Positions 61,946 to 64,000 of a DNA stretch of 64,000 bases are shown here, one piece after another. A program made the translations under genes and the position numbers. The DNA is from UBA668 sp043740085 (lineage in GTDB: Bacteria > Actinomycetota > Acidimicrobiia > Acidimicrobiales > Ilumatobacteraceae). How positions within the stretch are numbered: position 1 is the stretch's first letter; the number at the start of each line of letters is the position of its first letter. Location of the stretch: the NCBI GenBank assembly GCA_043740085.1, contig JAYUCY010000094.1, positions 25,531 through 89,530 of the forward strand. The letters are read 5' to 3'. The notes below the pieces were generated by a model, which was given only the letters and a program-made list of their open reading frames with translations, was not told the origin of the DNA and did no database searches.

Positions 61946-61967
61946 GCCGAAGCCGACGGGCTGACTG

Positions 61968-62384
61968 TCAGACGATTTGGAGCTTGACGTCGACGTTGCC
62001 GCGGGTGGCATTCGAGTAGGGGCACACTTCGTGGGCCTTCTCGACCAGTGCCAGGGCGGTGTCGTGGTCAAGGGCTGGGATGTGAACGTCGAGCTCGACT
62101 GCCAAGCCATACCCACCCGCGTCGAGCATGCCGAGGGCAACGCTGGCCGAAACCTCGGTGCCGTTGAGGTCTGCTTTCTCGGCGCCACCCACCAGCTTGA
62201 GTGCGGAGTGGAAGCATGCCGCGTAGCCGGCTGCGAAGAGCTGCTCGGGGTTGGTTGCGCCGCCTGGGCCGCCCATCTCCTTGGGCACGCGAACGTCGAC
62301 GTCGAGAATGCCGTCTTCGCTGGTGGTGTGACCATTGCGGCCTTCGCCGGTTGCTGTTGCTGTCGCGGTGTAGATCGCCTGCAT
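61968..62384 (-). CDS. ohr: Organic hydroperoxide resistance protein (Ohr)
   Basis: A 138-aa OsmC/Ohr peroxidase. The two reactive Cys are in FAAGYAACFHSALKLVGG near residue 57 and HEVCPYSNATRGN near 122, the classical Ohr pattern. It reduces organic hydroperoxides using lipoylated proteins. AGGAG precedes ATG 62384. It is divergent from the MarR-type OhrR gene across an 83-bp space with inverted repeats, the standard ohr-ohrR arrangement. Confidence 0.94.
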   Translation of the reverse strand: MQAIYTATATATGEGRNGHTTSEDGILDVDVRVPKEMGGPGGATNPEQLFAAGYAACFHSALKLVGGAEKADLNGTEVSASVALGMLDAGGYGLAVELDVHIPALDHDTALALVEKAHEVCPYSNATRGNVDVKLQIV

Positions 62385-62402
62385 GATGTCTCCTGGTCGA
62401 TT

Positions 62403-62439
62403 GATTGTGTCCCACTATATTGGCCACAATCTAGTTGTG
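62403..62439. promoter_or_regulatory. Candidate OhrR operators
   Basis: GATTGTG (62403-62409) and CACAATC (62425-62431) form an inverted repeat. An overlapping CACAA-TCTAG-TTGTG is at 62425-62439. They lie between the divergent ohr and ohrR starts, where OhrR represses both genes until oxidised. Confidence 0.6.
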
Positions 62440-62467
62440 CAACACTGGTAGCGGTACAATCGACACC

Positions 62468-62914
62468 ATGGCCGATCGGACCCCGCAGCTCGAACTCGAT
62501 AATCAGCTGTGCTTCGCCCTCTACGACGCCAGCCGTGCCGTGGTGCGAGCGTATGGTCCGCTGCTCGATGAGCTGGGGCTGACCTACCCGCAGTACATCA
62601 CCATGCTGGTGCTGTGGGAGAGCGATGGCCCGGTTTCGATGGGTGACATCGGCGCCCGCCTCCATCTCGACAGCGGCACCCTCACTCCGCTGATCAAGCG
62701 CCTTGTGCAGTTGGGGGTCGTGGAGCGCGAGCGCGACGCAGCCGACGAACGACGCGTCCTCATCTCGCTGACCTCGCAAGGTGAAGCCCTGCGGCAGACG
62801 GCATGCACGGTGCCAGAACGGATCTTCGCTCGTTTCGGAATGGATCTCGGCCCCGCCCGCGAATTGCTGCACAACCTCAACCACCTCGTCGTGGAACTCA
62901 AACGCCAACCCTGA
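62468..62914 (+). CDS. ohrR: MarR-family organic peroxide sensor OhrR
   Basis: A 148-aa regulator. The redox Cys is in DNQLCFALYDASRAVVRAYG near residue 15, as in OhrR. The winged helix-turn-helix follows, with GDIGARLHLDSGTLTPLIKR and ERERDAADERRVLISLT. ATG 62468 gives the normal N-terminus. Oxidation of the Cys by organic peroxides releases DNA and derepresses ohr. It is divergent from ohr. Confidence 0.93.
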   Translation: MADRTPQLELDNQLCFALYDASRAVVRAYGPLLDELGLTYPQYITMLVLWESDGPVSMGDIGARLHLDSGTLTPLIKRLVQLGVVERERDAADERRVLISLTSQGEALRQTACTVPERIFARFGMDLGPARELLHNLNHLVVELKRQP

Positions 62915-63083
62915 GCGCGTGTGAGACCGAGGTTTCGGTGCGTCGACAACGGCCGCAAAGTCGCAGACGCACGTCTCGCGAGCCTCGACGAGCGCAGCAG
63001 CTCGGCCAGCTTGCGTGGGCCGTCGGGCGGAAGGTCGCCGCGGGCGACCTGGCACCTCGTTGATCGACGCCTATGGTTTCTAC

Positions 63084-64000
63084 GTGAACGCCGACGCACC
63101 AGTGACTCAGCGGAACGGGTGGGCATGGTGCGCTCTCGCCGCTGTCCTGTTTGGTGCATCGACTCCGCAACGAAACTGCTTGTCGAAGACGTCGGGGCAG
63201 TCACTCTCGCCGGACTGCTCTACCTCGGAGCAGCAGCTGCCGTCGCTCCGTTCGCGCTCCGCGAAGAACGGCCGACCGCCACACTGCGCCAACGCTCCCG
63301 TTTGATGATGGCCGTGGCGCTCGGTGGCGGCCTCGCACCGGTCCTGCTCGTCCTCGCACTCGATCGCACGCCCGCCGGGACGGTGTCGCTCTTCTTGAAT
63401 TTGGAACTCGTCGCGACCGCCGTCATTGCCCGCGTCTTTCTGAAGGAACACATCGGTCGCCGAGCGGGCTTGGGAATTGTGATCGTGGTACTCGGCGGCA
63501 TCACGCTGGCCGGCGTCTCGGAAGCAGGCATCGCAACCGGTGCTCTTCTTGTCGCCGCCACGTGCGTGTGTTGGGGAATCGACAACGCCATCACCGCCAG
63601 TCTTGACAGCTACACCCCATCTCAAATCACGCTGGTGAAGGGTGTCGTTGCCGGGTCGGTGAATCTCGCCCTGGTCCTGCACGGAGCACCCGCTGCTCGG
63701 TTCGTCTTCGCCGCGCTTGCGATTGGGGCGTGTGGCTACGGCCTATCGATCACGATGTGGATCACGGGCGCTCGACTTGTTGGGGCAGCACGAGGTCAGG
63801 TGATCTTCGCGCTGGCGCCGTTTATAGGAGTGCTACTCGCCTGGCCCATCAACGGTTACCGACTCACCACCACGATCATGATTGCCTTCGCCGTTTCCCT
63901 CGTCGGCGTGATCGTGGTCGCAACGAGCCATCACGCCCACTCGCACACTCACGAAACCAGGGAGCACACCCATCAGATTGATCGGGATGACCCGCACCAC
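63084..64000 (+). pseudogene. EamA/DMT-family transporter, frameshifted and cut by the window end
   Basis: From GTG 63084 the frame reads TQRNGWAWCALAAVLFGAST, the first helix of an EamA permease. A one-base deletion near 63167 (CTCCGCAACG) then shifts the frame. The other frame continues ATKLLVEDVGAVTLAGLLY and through nine further helices, with GGITLAGVSEAGIATGALLV and the second EamA repeat CVCWGIDNAITASL. A His-rich tail (HHAHSHTHETREHTHQ) at the end could bind metal. The stop is beyond 64000. A sequencing error cannot be excluded, since the rest is intact. Confidence 0.75.

Overview
High-GC chromosomal DNA from an actinobacterium. F420-type luciferase-like oxidoreductases, several acyl-CoA ligases, a Liv-type ABC importer, BTAD regulators and a DUF6285/aminoglycoside-phosphotransferase-like pair together suggest Acidimicrobiia (Ilumatobacter-like). 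This is inferred from gene content; no rRNA or marker gene is present to prove it.

Layout. 0-6.5 kb: tRNA-Thr(UGU), a decayed tyrosine-integrase remnant, a hipB-hipA toxin-antitoxin pair and a large SEC-C protein. A 165-bp fragment copied from the 3' end of the SEC-C gene lies 4720 bp upstream, so the pair sits between direct repeats. 6.5-13 kb: an epimerase, a PRISE-type steroid/enone reductase, an acyl-CoA ligase, a luciferase-like oxidoreductase and an SMP-30 lactonase, with IS and gene remnants between them. 13.5-29.1 kb: a catabolic island bounded by ~117-bp inverted repeats. It holds a TetR regulator, two acyl-CoA ligases, two cyclase-family hydrolases, a complete Liv importer (with a LivM-LivG fusion), an SMP-30 lactonase, an acyl-CoA dehydrogenase, DUF6285 and an APH-like kinase. 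Operator-like sites of the form TGAC-N6-GTCA lie before tetR/ligase, livK and the second cyclase, and also before the PRISE gene outside the island, with a near match before the 9.3-kb ligase. This suggests one TetR regulon for import and CoA-dependent degradation of an unknown carboxylic acid or steroid-like substrate.

29-44 kb: a disordered acidic protein, a membrane protein with five 39-bp repeats, an orphan FtsX-like permease, a PAS/GGDEF-like/EAL protein, two BTAD regulators, and a globin-rhodanese pair. 44-54 kb: a methyltransferase operon with a hydrolase-glycosyltransferase fusion and a frameshifted TetR, a CysK-like enzyme, a large LuxR-type regulator and an amidase. 54-64 kb: a thioredoxin-like lipoprotein with CcdA, a GrdB-like protein, an APC permease fused to an OB-fold, an aminotransferase, Ohr/OhrR and an EamA transporter cut by the window end.

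The most exciting signal is three genes in which an in-frame UGA replaces a catalytic or metal-binding Cys while the reading frame and family similarity continue to the family's normal end. They are an ArsM-like methyltransferase (UGA at 44977-44979, minus), a secreted thioredoxin-like lipoprotein with a UxxC motif (UGA at 54905-54907), and a GrdB-like reductase with a UxxC motif (UGA at 56849-56851, minus). Each UGA is followed by a possible bacterial SECIS hairpin. The window therefore probably encodes three selenoproteins within 13 kb, one of them paired with its likely membrane electron donor (CcdA). No selA, selB, selC or selD was seen here. Normal UGA stops elsewhere argue against genome-wide recoding.
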